Assembly: GCF_023502395.1 (NCBI RefSeq)
Contig: NZ_JAMFMB010000031.1
Span: 1 to 45,245, forward strand
From: Ruegeria spongiae
Lineage (GTDB): Bacteria > Pseudomonadota > Alphaproteobacteria > Rhodobacterales > Rhodobacteraceae
DNA: 45,245 bases
Reading direction: 5' to 3'
A program made the translations under genes and the position numbers. Position 1 is the stretch's first letter. Every line of letters starts with the position of its first letter. The notes below the pieces were generated by a model. The model had not been told where the DNA came from. It was given only the letters and a program-made list of their open reading frames with translations, and did not search any database. This document shows positions 23,787 to 32,369 of this stretch, in pieces.

Positions 23787-25516
23787 GCGGCCTCTTCCTC
23801 TCTGAACCGGTCAAGCTCGACGGTGAACATCGCGCCGCTGTCGGTGTTGCTGCCCCGGATATTGCCACCAAAGCTCTGAACCAGACCGTAGGAAATAGAC
23901 AGGCCCAGCCCCATCCCCTCGGAGGATCCGACCGCCTTAGTTGAATAGAAGGGTTCAAAGATTTTCTCGGGATCTTCGATCCCCGGCCCGGTATCGCGAA
24001 TGGTGACGGTCAGCTTGTCGTGTTCTTCGATATCAATGCTGATGCGGCGGGTGTCCTGCCCGGTCATGGCATCGGCAGCGTTGTTGATGAGGTTCACAAA
24101 AACCTGCACCAGCCGCACGTCGCCGCCCCAGGCCGGGACCGGTGCAGAGGGCGGCGTCCAGTCAAGCGCAACACCGTCATGGCTCAGCCGCGTGCTACTC
24201 AGATCCACCGCCGTTTCTATGACCTGAACCAGATCGACTCGCCCCATCGGCTCGCTTTCGTTGCGGGCGAAGGCGCGCAGGTTCTTGATGATCCGCGCCA
24301 TGCGCTTGGCCATCTGCGCGATCCGGCCAAGGTTCTCGCCCGCCTTTTCCGTTTTGCCCCGATCCAGAAACGCGCTGCCATTATCGGCGAATTGCTGGAT
24401 CGCCATCAGCGGCTGGTTCAACTCATGACTGATTCCGGCCGACATCTGGCCCAGCGCGCTGAGCTTGCCGGCCTGCACCAGTTCCGCCTGCGCCCGTTTC
24501 AGCGCGGCCTCGGCCTCTTGCCGTTCGACCACTTCGCGGCGCAGTTGGGTGTTGGCCTCGGAGAGCGCCTGAGTGCGCTCGGCCACGCGGGTTTCGAGCA
24601 CCGCATTTGCCTCGGCCAGGGTTCGGCGGCGTTCGGTGGCCAGAAACAGCAGCGCCCCGAAGGCCAGGCAGATCGCCGCAACCGTTGCGGCCTGCAGCCA
24701 CGCCAGACGTCGCGCCGGGGCCAGATCAACCACCACTTCGCCGCTCATCCCGATAACGGGCAGGTCCTGCACCAGATGCAGCGCATAGCGCGGCAGGTAG
24801 GGGCCCCAGTCCAGCGTCCAGATCTCGAAACGGCCCAACAGATCGGTCTCAAAGGGGCGCGGCGGCCCTTTGGCGGGTTGCAAGCCCGCATCCACCCCGT
24901 CGCGCCGCCAGAACAGCAATTCGGGCCGGTTGGACATGAAGACCTCGCCCGCCTCATCCACGAACAGAACCGCCGGAGAGCTGCCGCGCCAGTCGAACTC
25001 GGTATTGTCGATATCAACCACAACCACCAGAACGCCCCGGACCTTGCCATCGGGTCCGAAATCGGGCGCGGCATAATAGAACGCCCGCTGATCGAAAGGC
25101 GCAATCACCCCGTGATCGCTGCCCAATGCGCCTTGCAACGCCCGTTCGAAATAGGGCGCTCCGCTAAGTGTACGGGGGTTCTGATCGCGCGCCGCCACCA
25201 GTACCCGGCCAGACCGATCCGCATACATCACATCCAGTGCCGAGGTCTTGTCGGCCACATCCAGCAGCAGGCCGCGCGCGGCGTCGCGGCCTCCGGGCAG
25301 GTCGAGATATTCCAGCGCCGGATGTTCGGCCATCAGCACGGCGGTTTCCTGATAACGCTGCAATTGTGCGCTGAGCCGGTCGCTGGCCAGTTTCAGATCG
25401 GCCTCGGCCCGTTCGGCCAGTTGCCCCACGGCCTGCCGATAGCCATAGGTCCAGACCCCGGTGGCCAGCAAACCCACCAGAACGAGGAAACCGACGATGA
25501 TCCAGAGCCTTCGCAT
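23783..25516 (-). CDS. dctB: C4-dicarboxylate sensor histidine kinase DctB
   Basis: 577 residues from the ATG before RRLWIIVGFLVLV; longer in-frame starts would place extra residues before the first membrane span. Layout: span 1 (4-24), a periplasmic Cache/PDC sensor (about 30-270) with YFERALQGALGSDHGV and FYYAAPDFGPDGKVRG, span 2 (about 285-305), a coiled coil, HisKA with the phosphorylated His in SHELNQPLMA, and an ATPase domain with NLINNAADA, DTGPGI and GMGLGLSI. All kinase motifs are intact. It should sense dicarboxylate and phosphorylate the adjacent DctD. Its start is 49 bases from the divergent P450 gene. Confidence 0.93.
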   Translation of the reverse strand: MRRLWIIVGFLVLVGLLATGVWTYGYRQAVGQLAERAEADLKLASDRLSAQLQRYQETAVLMAEHPALEYLDLPGGRDAARGLLLDVADKTSALDVMYADRSGRVLVAARDQNPRTLSGAPYFERALQGALGSDHGVIAPFDQRAFYYAAPDFGPDGKVRGVLVVVVDIDNTEFDWRGSSPAVLFVDEAGEVFMSNRPELLFWRRDGVDAGLQPAKGPPRPFETDLLGRFEIWTLDWGPYLPRYALHLVQDLPVIGMSGEVVVDLAPARRLAWLQAATVAAICLAFGALLFLATERRRTLAEANAVLETRVAERTQALSEANTQLRREVVERQEAEAALKRAQAELVQAGKLSALGQMSAGISHELNQPLMAIQQFADNGSAFLDRGKTEKAGENLGRIAQMAKRMARIIKNLRAFARNESEPMGRVDLVQVIETAVDLSSTRLSHDGVALDWTPPSAPVPAWGGDVRLVQVFVNLINNAADAMTGQDTRRISIDIEEHDKLTVTIRDTGPGIEDPEKIFEPFYSTKAVGSSEGMGLGLSISYGLVQSFGGNIRGSNTDSGAMFTVELDRFREEEAA

Positions 25517-25565
25517 CGTCCATAGGGTCTTGCATTGCGGACGGCACAAGGCAAGGGTGCGCGCG

Positions 25566-26747
25566 ATGATGACATGCCACCAAAGCCCCACCGACCCCGC
25601 CTTTGTACAGGACCCTTACCCGTTCTATGCCCGCATGCGCACCGCAGGCCCGCTGGCCTATTGGCAGGAATACGGCAAGGTCGCCGCCTTCAGTCACGAT
25701 ACTGTGCAGGCCCTGCTGAAAGACCGCCGCTTCGGGCGGGAAATACCGCCGGAACTGGTGACCGAAGGTCCGGACCATCTTGCCCCCTGGCTGGCGGTCG
25801 AGGCGCATTCGCTGCTCGATGCCGAACCGCCGCGCCACACAAGGCTGCGCGCGCTGGTGCTGCGCGCCTTCACCTCACGCGCGATCAACGACCTAGCGCC
25901 GGGGATCGAGGCGCTGTGCGATGATCTGATTGATGCGTTTCCAGAGGGCGATTTCAACCTGCTCGAGGCTTATTGCACCCAGGTACCAGTGATCACCATC
26001 TGCCGGTTGCTGGGCGTACCCGAGGCGATGGCGCCTGACCTGCTGCGCTGGTCGCATGCGATGGTGGCGATGTACCAGGCGGGTCGCACCCCTACGACCG
26101 AGGATGCGGCGGCGCGGGCCGCGAGTGAATTCACCACCTTCCTGCGCAGCTATATCGACAAGCGCCGCAACGACCCGCGCGACGATCTGATCACCCGCCT
26201 GATCGCCGCCGAAGAAGAAGGCACCAAACTTTCAACCGACGAGTTGATCGGCACCTGCATCCTGTTGCTGAATGCCGGACACGAAGCGACCGTGCATGCC
26301 ATTGCCAACGGGGTGAAAACCCTGCTGGAAACCGGGACCGGCGCGGCGGCACTGGCGCACGACGCCATCGACCGCACCGTCGAAGAGATCATGCGATATG
26401 ACCCGCCTTTGCACATGTTCTCCCGCTACGCCTATGAAGAGGTGACGGTCTTTGATCATAGGTTTCAACGCGGCGACGAGGTTGCTCTGCTGCTTGGCGC
26501 GGCCAATCGCGATCCGGCAATCTGGGAGCGCGCGGAAAGTTTCGACCCGACGCGCCCGATCCGAACCAATACGAGCTTTGGCGGCGGGCTGCATTTCTGC
26601 GTCGGCGCGCCACTGGCCCGGCTGGAAATGCGCATCGCCCTGCCGATCCTCTTCGCGCGTTGCCCGAACCTGCGGCTGACCGAGCCGCCCAGCTATTCCG
26701 ACAGCTACCATTTCCACGGCCTCGCCAGTCTGATGGTTCAGCGCTGA
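25566..26747 (+). CDS. Cytochrome P450
   Basis: 393 residues from the ATG at 25566, which fits bacterial soluble P450s. The oxygen-binding I helix reads LLNAGHEATVHAIANG, the ExxR motif is EIMRY, and the heme-ligand loop is FGGGLHFCVGAPLAR with the cysteine thiolate. Other class features are PYPFYARMRTAGPL at the start and DAEPPRHTRLRALV (helix C). No signal or membrane anchor is present. The substrate is unknown and no dedicated ferredoxin gene is adjacent. It is divergent from dctB and convergent with the AsnC gene (7 bases between stops). Confidence 0.95.
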   Translation: MMTCHQSPTDPAFVQDPYPFYARMRTAGPLAYWQEYGKVAAFSHDTVQALLKDRRFGREIPPELVTEGPDHLAPWLAVEAHSLLDAEPPRHTRLRALVLRAFTSRAINDLAPGIEALCDDLIDAFPEGDFNLLEAYCTQVPVITICRLLGVPEAMAPDLLRWSHAMVAMYQAGRTPTTEDAAARAASEFTTFLRSYIDKRRNDPRDDLITRLIAAEEEGTKLSTDELIGTCILLLNAGHEATVHAIANGVKTLLETGTGAAALAHDAIDRTVEEIMRYDPPLHMFSRYAYEEVTVFDHRFQRGDEVALLLGAANRDPAIWERAESFDPTRPIRTNTSFGGGLHFCVGAPLARLEMRIALPILFARCPNLRLTEPPSYSDSYHFHGLASLMVQR

Positions 26748-26754
26748 TGCGCGC

Positions 26755-27216
26755 TCAAAGCGGCAGCATGGTTGTGGATTTGATCTCTTCCATCGACAGA
26801 AGCGCTGTGACGTTGTGCACCCGCACCTCCGAGATCAGCGCCTGATAGAACGCGTCATAGGCGCGGGCGTTCCGCACGCGCACTTTCAGGATGTAGTCGA
26901 TATCGCCCGCCAGCCGGTGCGCCTCCTGCACTTCGGGGCGGTCTTGCAGCGCTTTCAGGAAGGCGTTCTGCCATTCGGCCTCATGCTCGGAGGTGCGGAT
27001 CAGCACAAAGAAACACGCCTCGTATCCCAGCGCTTCGGCATCGAGCAGAACTGTCTGCTGGCCGATCACGCCAGCCCCGCGCAGCTTGCGGATGCGATTC
27101 CAGACCGGCGTCTTGGAACTGCCCACCTGACTGGCAATTTCATCCAGCGATTGACTGGCATCGCGCTGCAGTTCAGCCAGAATTTTCCGATCCGTGTCGT
27201 CTATGCGCACTGACAT
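26755..27216 (-). CDS. AsnC/Lrp-family transcription regulator
   Basis: 153 residues. The N-terminal helix-turn-helix reads IDDTDRKILAELQRDASQSL (4-23) and SKTPVWNRIRKLRGAGVIGQ; the C-terminal RAM domain includes DIDYILKVRVRNARAYDAFY. The ATG at 27216 was chosen over 27273 because the domain starts there. It is divergent from the SUMT gene that begins the sulfate assimilation operon, with 141 bases between starts. No CysB-type gene is seen nearby, so this is a candidate local regulator of that operon, responding to an amino acid such as cysteine or methionine. That link is inferred from position. Confidence 0.9.
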   Translation of the reverse strand: MSVRIDDTDRKILAELQRDASQSLDEIASQVGSSKTPVWNRIRKLRGAGVIGQQTVLLDAEALGYEACFFVLIRTSEHEAEWQNAFLKALQDRPEVQEAHRLAGDIDYILKVRVRNARAYDAFYQALISEVRVHNVTALLSMEEIKSTTMLPL

Positions 27217-27289
27217 TCCAGTTTTTCCCTTCAATCGAAACCAGCATCCCATTTCCAGAGGCAACCGAGACACCTGTTCTTATTTGTCG

Positions 27290-27301
27290 CGCCATATGGC
27301 G
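27290..27301. promoter_or_regulatory. Palindrome in the AsnC-SUMT intergenic region
   Basis: CGCCATATGGCG is a perfect 12-base palindrome midway between the divergent starts. A pseudo-palindrome GGAATATTTCC (27310-27320) and a -10-like TATATT (27321-27326) follow. These are candidate sites for the adjacent AsnC regulator. Confidence 0.4.
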
Positions 27302-27357
27302 GTCAGGTGGGAATATTTCCTATATTGAGGGTCACGTCAAACAGAACAGATCGACCC

Positions 27358-28134
27358 ATGACCACGCAACACGCAAACAGGACGACAGGACAGATCATCT
27401 TTGTCGGTGCAGGCCCCGGTGATCCGGACCTTCTGACCGTCGCGGCTCTGCGCGCCTTTGAGGCGGCGGATGTGGTTTTGCATGACCGGCTGATCTCGGA
27501 CGCGGTGCTGGCCTTGGCGGGGCGCAGCGCCCGGCTGGTCGATGTGGGCAAGGCCGGGTTCGGCCCGTCCTGGGATCAGGGCGACATCAACGACCTGCTG
27601 GTCGCGCACGGCCAGAACGGTGGGCATGTCGTGCGGTTGAAATCCGGCGATCCGACCATGTTCGGTCGTCTGGACGAGGAAATCGAAGCAGTTGAAGCCG
27701 CCGGGCTGAACTGGCGCATCGTGCCGGGCATCACCGCCGCCTCTGCCGCCGTGGCCGGTATCGGGCAGAGCCTGACCCGGCGCGGGCGCAATTCGTCGAT
27801 CCGCTTCCTGACCGGCCTCGACATGAAGGGCTTTGCCGATCACGACTGGACCGCGCTGGCCCGTGCCGGTGAGGTCGCCGCGATTTACATGGGCAAAAAA
27901 ACCGCCCGTTTCATCCAGGGCCGTCTGATCATGCATGGCGCGGCGCGCAACACGCCGGTCACTTTGGTCGAAAACGCCTCGCGCCCCGATCAGCGCGTTC
28001 TGGCCACCACGCTGGATCACCTGCCCGCCGATCTGGCGCAGGCCGGGATGAACGGCCCGGCCCTGACACTTTATGGCCTTGCCCCGCGAGCGGCGGTGCA
28101 GGCCCTGACAGAATTCAACAAGGAGCATGCCTGA
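27358..28134 (+). CDS. cobA: Uroporphyrinogen-III C-methyltransferase (SUMT)
   Basis: 258 residues of the SUMT family, which adds two methyl groups from SAM to uroporphyrinogen III to make precorrin-2, the precursor of siroheme and B12. Motifs are FVGAGPGDPDLLTVAALRA (residues 15-33), VLHDRLIS, VRLKSGDPTMFGR and the PGITAASAAVAGIGQSLTRR loop. It is only the methyltransferase: the CysG dehydrogenase/ferrochelatase part is absent and must be encoded elsewhere. Placed first in the operon, it feeds the siroheme of CysI. Its stop overlaps the next start by one base (TGATGG). Confidence 0.95.
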   Translation: MTTQHANRTTGQIIFVGAGPGDPDLLTVAALRAFEAADVVLHDRLISDAVLALAGRSARLVDVGKAGFGPSWDQGDINDLLVAHGQNGGHVVRLKSGDPTMFGRLDEEIEAVEAAGLNWRIVPGITAASAAVAGIGQSLTRRGRNSSIRFLTGLDMKGFADHDWTALARAGEVAAIYMGKKTARFIQGRLIMHGAARNTPVTLVENASRPDQRVLATTLDHLPADLAQAGMNGPALTLYGLAPRAAVQALTEFNKEHA

Positions 28135-28448
28135 TGGCCCGCGCTTTTACTCCCAAAGTCATCACCGCCAATGACCTGCTGGAAGGCGATGTGATCTACC
28201 TGACCGCCGACGACCGCTGGTCGCGCGATCTGGCCGAGGCCGAGCTGATCACTGACGAGGCCCACGCCCAGCTGCGCCTGCTGGATGCCGAAAGCCAGCC
28301 GAGCAAGATCGTCGGTGCCTATCTCGCTGATGCCATCGCCGGACATGATGGCCCCGAACCGACACATTTTAGGGAAGATTTCCGCCGTACCGGACCCTCC
28401 AACTACCGGCATGGCAAGCAGGAAACTTCCCCGCAGCCCCGGGCCTGA
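28134..28448 (+). CDS. DUF2849-family protein
   Basis: 104 residues of the DUF2849 family, known mainly from alphaproteobacterial sulfite reductase operons. Features are KVITANDLLEGDVIYLTADD (6-25), WSRDLAEAEL and a C-terminal HFREDFRRTGPSNYRHGKQ. It has no catalytic motif that I know. Its constant place between SUMT and CysI suggests a helper role in sulfite reduction. The start overlaps the SUMT stop, so it is translationally coupled. Confidence 0.88.
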   Translation: MARAFTPKVITANDLLEGDVIYLTADDRWSRDLAEAELITDEAHAQLRLLDAESQPSKIVGAYLADAIAGHDGPEPTHFREDFRRTGPSNYRHGKQETSPQPRA

Positions 28449-28495
28449 CGACAGGCCCCTTCTCTCCCCACAAAAGGCCCCGGACCCGGGGCTGC
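28433..28495 (+). promoter_or_regulatory. Nested hairpins between DUF2849 and cysI
   Basis: GCAGCCCCGGG (28433-28443) pairs perfectly with CCCGGGGCTGC (28485-28495). An alternative inner hairpin GGGCCTG-ACGA-CAGGCCC (28441-28458) shares the GGG, so the two compete. No T tract follows. It may be a processing or stability element that sets DUF2849 to cysI ratios. Confidence 0.45.
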
Positions 28496-28531
28496 ACCAG
28501 ATAACCCAAGAATTCGCAAGGACAGCAAACG

Positions 28532-30196
28532 ATGTATCGCTACTCCGAGTTTGACACCGCCTTCCTCGCCGAACGCAATGCGCAGTTCCGCGCCCAGGTC
28601 GAGCGCCGCATCGACGGCTCGCTGACCGAGGATGAATTCAAACCCCTGCGCCTGATGAACGGGCTCTACCTGCAATTGCACGCCTATATGCTGCGGGTGG
28701 CGATCCCCTACGGCACGCTGAACCCCGACCAGATGCGTCAGCTGGCGCTGCTGGCGCAGAAGTGGGACAAGGGCTATGGCCATTTCACCACCCGTCAGAA
28801 CATCCAGTATAACTGGCCCAAGCTGAACGATGTGCCGGATATGCTGGACGCGCTGGCCGAAGTGGGCATGCATGCCATCCAGACCAGCGGCAATACGATT
28901 CGCAACGTGACCGCAGACCATTTCGCCGGTGCCGCCGCTGATGAGGTCGCCGATCCGCGCCCATATGCCGAACTGCTGCGCCAGTGGTCGACCGACCACC
29001 CGGAATTCCAGTTCATGCCGCGCAAGTTCAAGATCGCGATTACCGGCTCGGAAAACGACCGGGCCGTGATCAAGGCGCATGACATCGGTCTGCAACTGGT
29101 CGAGCGTGACGGTGTGCTGGGCGCCCGCGTCATCGTGGGCGGCGGTCTGGGCCGCACCCCGATGATCGGCAAGGAACTAAGCCCGTTTGTGGCCTTTGAC
29201 GATCTGCTGGCTTATCTGGAAGCGACCGTCAGCGTCTGGAACCAGATCGGCCGCCGCGACAACAAATACAAGGCGCGCATCAAGATTACCGTGCATGAGC
29301 ATGGCATCGACGCCATCCGCGCCAAGGTGAACGAGCGGTTCCTGCAGGTGCGCCCGCAGTTCAAAGGCGCCGACATGGCGCTGCTGGAGGAAATCAAGGG
29401 CCATTTTGCGCCGCCTGCCTTCCGCGAAGGCTCGGTCGCGGTGTTCAAGGACGCCTATCACCATGATCCGGTGTTCCGCTCCTGGGTCGACACCAATATC
29501 GCCGCCCACAAGCAGGATGATCATGCGATCGTCACGATCTCGCTCAAGAAACAGGGCGACACGCCGGGTGATGCCACTGCCGAACAGATGCGCGTGATGG
29601 CCGATCTGGCCGAAAAGTTCGCCTATGGCGAGCTGCGCATCAGCCATGAGCAGAACGTGATCCTGCCCCATGTCCATAAATCGGACCTGCCCGCGATCCA
29701 TGCGCGTCTGAAAGAGCACGCTCTGGCCACGGCCAATATCGGGCTGATCAGCGACATCATCGCCTGCCCCGGCATGGATTACTGCGCGCTGGCCACGGCC
29801 CGCTCGATCCCGGTGGCGCAGCAGATCGCGACCCGTTTCGAAGAGCTGAAGCTGGAAAACGACATTGGCGAGCTGAAGATCAAGATTTCGGGCTGCATCA
29901 ATGCCTGCGGGCATCACCATGTCGGCCATATCGGTATCCTTGGCCTCGACCGTGCGGGTGTTGAAAACTACCAGATCACTCTGGGCGGTGACGGCACCGA
30001 GACAGCCGCCATTGGCGATCGCACCGGGCCGGGCTTTGCCTATGACGAGATCGTGCCTGCCATCGAACGTCTGGTGCACGCCTATCTCGACCTGCGCGAC
30101 CACGCGGACGAGACCTTTCTGCAGACCTATCGCCGTCTGGGCATGGCGCCGTTCAAGGCGGCCCTCTACCCCGAGGCGCAGGCCAATGCCGCTTGA
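28532..30196 (+). CDS. cysI: Sulfite reductase hemoprotein (CysI-type nitrite/sulfite reductase)
   Basis: 554 residues with the two-fold ferredoxin-like repeats of siroheme reductases, which reduce sulfite to sulfide with six electrons. The 4Fe-4S/siroheme cysteines are Cys412 and Cys418 (CPGMDYC) plus Cys455 and Cys459 (GCINAC). The N-terminal half holds GYGHFTTRQNIQYNW, with anion/siroheme-binding Arg, and QTSGNTIRN. CAAGGACAG lies before the ATG. The operon setting with SUMT, CysH and DUF934 points to sulfite rather than nitrite. No NADPH flavoprotein (CysJ) is encoded here; the Fpr gene downstream suggests ferredoxin as donor, which is inference. Confidence 0.95.
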   Translation: MYRYSEFDTAFLAERNAQFRAQVERRIDGSLTEDEFKPLRLMNGLYLQLHAYMLRVAIPYGTLNPDQMRQLALLAQKWDKGYGHFTTRQNIQYNWPKLNDVPDMLDALAEVGMHAIQTSGNTIRNVTADHFAGAAADEVADPRPYAELLRQWSTDHPEFQFMPRKFKIAITGSENDRAVIKAHDIGLQLVERDGVLGARVIVGGGLGRTPMIGKELSPFVAFDDLLAYLEATVSVWNQIGRRDNKYKARIKITVHEHGIDAIRAKVNERFLQVRPQFKGADMALLEEIKGHFAPPAFREGSVAVFKDAYHHDPVFRSWVDTNIAAHKQDDHAIVTISLKKQGDTPGDATAEQMRVMADLAEKFAYGELRISHEQNVILPHVHKSDLPAIHARLKEHALATANIGLISDIIACPGMDYCALATARSIPVAQQIATRFEELKLENDIGELKIKISGCINACGHHHVGHIGILGLDRAGVENYQITLGGDGTETAAIGDRTGPGFAYDEIVPAIERLVHAYLDLRDHADETFLQTYRRLGMAPFKAALYPEAQANAA

Positions 30197-30959
30197 CGAG
30201 ATCCAGACCGAGCTGGGTCGCGAGCGCTGCGCGCTGACTGAACGGGTCGGCGCGCTCAACGCCCGGTTCCGCCACCACAGCGCCCATGACGTGATGCATG
30301 GCGCGCTGCAGGAGGCTGAACACCTGGCGCTGGTCTCCAGCTTCGGGGCCGAGTCGGTGGTGTTGCTGCACATGGCGGCGGTGGTCGACAAGGACATACC
30401 GGTGCTGTTCGTGGACACCCAGTTTCTGTTCACCGAGACGCTGGTGTACCAACAGGAGGTCAGTGAGCGGCTGGGCCTGCGCAATGTGCACATCATCCGC
30501 ACCTCGGATGAGGATGTCGCCCGCGACGACCCTTATGGCGCGCTGCGCCTGCGCGACACGGATGCCTGCTGCACGCTGCGCAAGACGATCCCGTTGCAGC
30601 GCGCGCTGTCGGGCTATGACGGCTGGATCACCGGGCGCAAACGGTTTCAGGCCGGCACCCGCGCGGCGCTTGACTTCTTCGAGGTCGAGGACGGCACCGG
30701 GCGCATCAAGGTCAACCCGCTGGCCCATTGGGCGCCCGAAGACGTGCGCGCCTATATGGACGAAAACCGCCTGCCCCGGCATCCGCTGGTGGCCAAAGGA
30801 TACCCCTCGATCGGCTGTGCGCCCTGCACCTCGCCGGTCAAAGAGGGCGAAGACCCCCGCGCCGGACGCTGGCGCGATCAGAACAAGGAAGAATGCGGCA
30901 TCCATTTTGTCGATGGCAAGATGGTGCGCGCCGGAGAGAAGACCGGAGAGAAAACATGA
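30186..30959 (+). CDS. cysH: Assimilatory APS reductase (CysH)
   Basis: 257 residues. It reduces adenylyl sulfate to sulfite with thioredoxin. The nucleotide-binding part has SSFGAESVVLLHMA (51-64) and FVDTQFLFTETLVYQ. The 4Fe-4S ligands typical of the APS-using branch are present: Cys128-Cys129 (DACCTLRK) and Cys211-x-x-Cys214 (IGCAPC). The catalytic Cys237 is in the ECGIH tail. PAPS-only enzymes such as E. coli CysH lack the CC/CxxC set, hence the APS call. The start lies 11 bases inside the cysI gene, so translation is coupled. Confidence 0.95.
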   Translation: MPLDEIQTELGRERCALTERVGALNARFRHHSAHDVMHGALQEAEHLALVSSFGAESVVLLHMAAVVDKDIPVLFVDTQFLFTETLVYQQEVSERLGLRNVHIIRTSDEDVARDDPYGALRLRDTDACCTLRKTIPLQRALSGYDGWITGRKRFQAGTRAALDFFEVEDGTGRIKVNPLAHWAPEDVRAYMDENRLPRHPLVAKGYPSIGCAPCTSPVKEGEDPRAGRWRDQNKEECGIHFVDGKMVRAGEKTGEKT

Positions 30960-31363
30960 ATGTAATCGTGAGTGATGAGGGCTTCGCCCCCGATGACTGG
31001 ACCGACGGCTTTGTGACGCTGGACGATGCGGCCAATGATGTTGTTGCGCTGGACGTGGCCTCGGATACCGACCCCGATGAGTTGGCCGAACGGCTGGGAT
31101 GCGCAAAAATGGTGCGTGTCGACTTTCCCTCGTTTGCGGATGGGCGCGGTTTTACCATCGCGCGCACCCTGCGCCTGAAAGGCTACACAGGCCGTCTGCG
31201 CGCCAAGGGTCATGTGCTGGCCGACCAATACGCCATGGCGCGGCGCAGCGGGTTTGACGAGGTTGAAATCGACCATGCCCTGGCCAAGCGCCAGCCCGAG
31301 GACCAATGGCTGGCCCGTGCCGACTGGCAGGACCACAATTATCAGTCCCGCCTGCGCGGCTGA
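30956..31363 (+). CDS. DUF934-family protein of sulfate assimilation
   Basis: 135 residues of DUF934, a family found in alphaproteobacterial and some other sulfite reductase operons. Features are VRVDFPSFADGRGFTIARTL (about 59-78), YTGRLRAKGHVLADQYAMARR and a final DHNYQSRLRG. It overlaps cysH by 4 bases (ATGA). No enzyme activity is known; a role in assembling or regulating the reductase is likely from context. It is the last gene of the tight operon, with 108 bases before fpr. Confidence 0.9.
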   Translation: MNVIVSDEGFAPDDWTDGFVTLDDAANDVVALDVASDTDPDELAERLGCAKMVRVDFPSFADGRGFTIARTLRLKGYTGRLRAKGHVLADQYAMARRSGFDEVEIDHALAKRQPEDQWLARADWQDHNYQSRLRG

Positions 31364-31471
31364 GCCCGCCAATCGCCAGCGTGTGAGCGGATCGGGGCAA
31401 GATGCCCCTTTTCCTGACGTGGATCAAAGATTAAACGGAGATGCCGGTCTACCTGACCGGATAGTGAAACC

Positions 31472-32302
31472 ATGACCGAGATGAAATCCGTGAGTGACGC
31501 CTCTGCCGTAAAGGCCCCTGTCCTGCCAAATGCGCAAACCGTGCTGGATGTAAAACATTGGACCGACAGCCTGTTTTCGTTCAAGGTGTCGCGCCCCGCC
31601 TCGCTGCGCTTCCGCTCGGGCGAGTTTGTGATGATCGGCCTGCTGGGCGACAATGGCAAACCGCTGCTGCGGGCCTATTCCATCGCCTCGCCAAGCTGGG
31701 ACGACGAGCTCGAGTTCTACTCGATCAAGGTGCAGGACGGCCCGCTGACCTCGAAGCTGCAGCATATCAAGCCCGGCGACCAGATCATCCTGCGCCCCAA
31801 GCCCGTGGGCACGCTGGTCCATGACGCGTTGCTGCCCGGCAAGCGGCTGTGGTTCTTTGCCACCGGCACCGGCTTTGCGCCTTTTGCCTCGCTGCTGCGC
31901 GAACCGCAGACCTATGAGGATTACGACGAGGTCATCATTACCCACACCTGCCGCGAAGTGGCGGAACTGGAATATGGCCGCCGCCTGATCGACGACATCA
32001 AGCAGGACGAGATGCTGGCCGAACTGATGGGCGCGGATTTCCACAAGAAGATCCGTTACTACCCCACCACGACCCGCGAAGAGAGCCCGAAGATGGGCCG
32101 CATCACCACGCTGCTGAAAGATGGCACCGTGTTCAGGGATCTGGGCATCGACGGCATCGCACCCGAGAGTGACCGCGCCATGGTCTGCGGCAGCCTCGCC
32201 TTCAACCACGACATCAAGGACATCCTCGAAGAGTTCGGCCTGCGCGAAGGCGCCAATTCCGAACCCAAGGAATTTGTCATCGAAAAAGCCTTTGTAGGCT
32301 GA
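31472..32302 (+). CDS. fpr: Ferredoxin-NADP reductase
   Basis: 276 residues of the bacterial subclass FNR (Fpr), which moves electrons between NADPH and ferredoxin or flavodoxin. The FAD domain has LLRAYSIASPSWDDELEFY and VQDGPLTSKLQHIKPGD; the NADP domain has FFATGTGFAPFASLLREP and CGSLAFNHD. The C-terminal aromatic-free tail EKAFVG is typical of this subclass. It is placed after the sulfite reductase operon and before a strong terminator. It may reduce the ferredoxin for CysI, or act in oxidative stress as in other bacteria. Confidence 0.94.
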   Translation: MTEMKSVSDASAVKAPVLPNAQTVLDVKHWTDSLFSFKVSRPASLRFRSGEFVMIGLLGDNGKPLLRAYSIASPSWDDELEFYSIKVQDGPLTSKLQHIKPGDQIILRPKPVGTLVHDALLPGKRLWFFATGTGFAPFASLLREPQTYEDYDEVIITHTCREVAELEYGRRLIDDIKQDEMLAELMGADFHKKIRYYPTTTREESPKMGRITTLLKDGTVFRDLGIDGIAPESDRAMVCGSLAFNHDIKDILEEFGLREGANSEPKEFVIEKAFVG

Positions 32303-32318
32303 TCGCTGACCCAAAAAG

Positions 32319-32355
32319 AAAGGGGCCGCGTTCCAATCCGGAACGCGGCCCCTTT
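32319..32355 (+). terminator. Strong bidirectional terminator after fpr
   Basis: A 16-bp stem (32319-32334 with 32340-32355, core GGGGCCGCGTTCC) with a 5-base loop is flanked by A and T runs on its two sides. It lies between the convergent fpr and repeat-protein genes and should serve both. Confidence 0.92.
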
Positions 32356-32369
32356 TTCATTGCAAAGGA

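Noticed and set aside
24020-25525. 501-codon open frame on the plus strand
   Set aside because: Antisense shadow of dctB; no domain and biased His/Gln/Arg composition.
29177-30502. 441-codon open frame on the minus strand
   Set aside because: Antisense to cysI and cysH, whose cysteine motifs are unmistakable.
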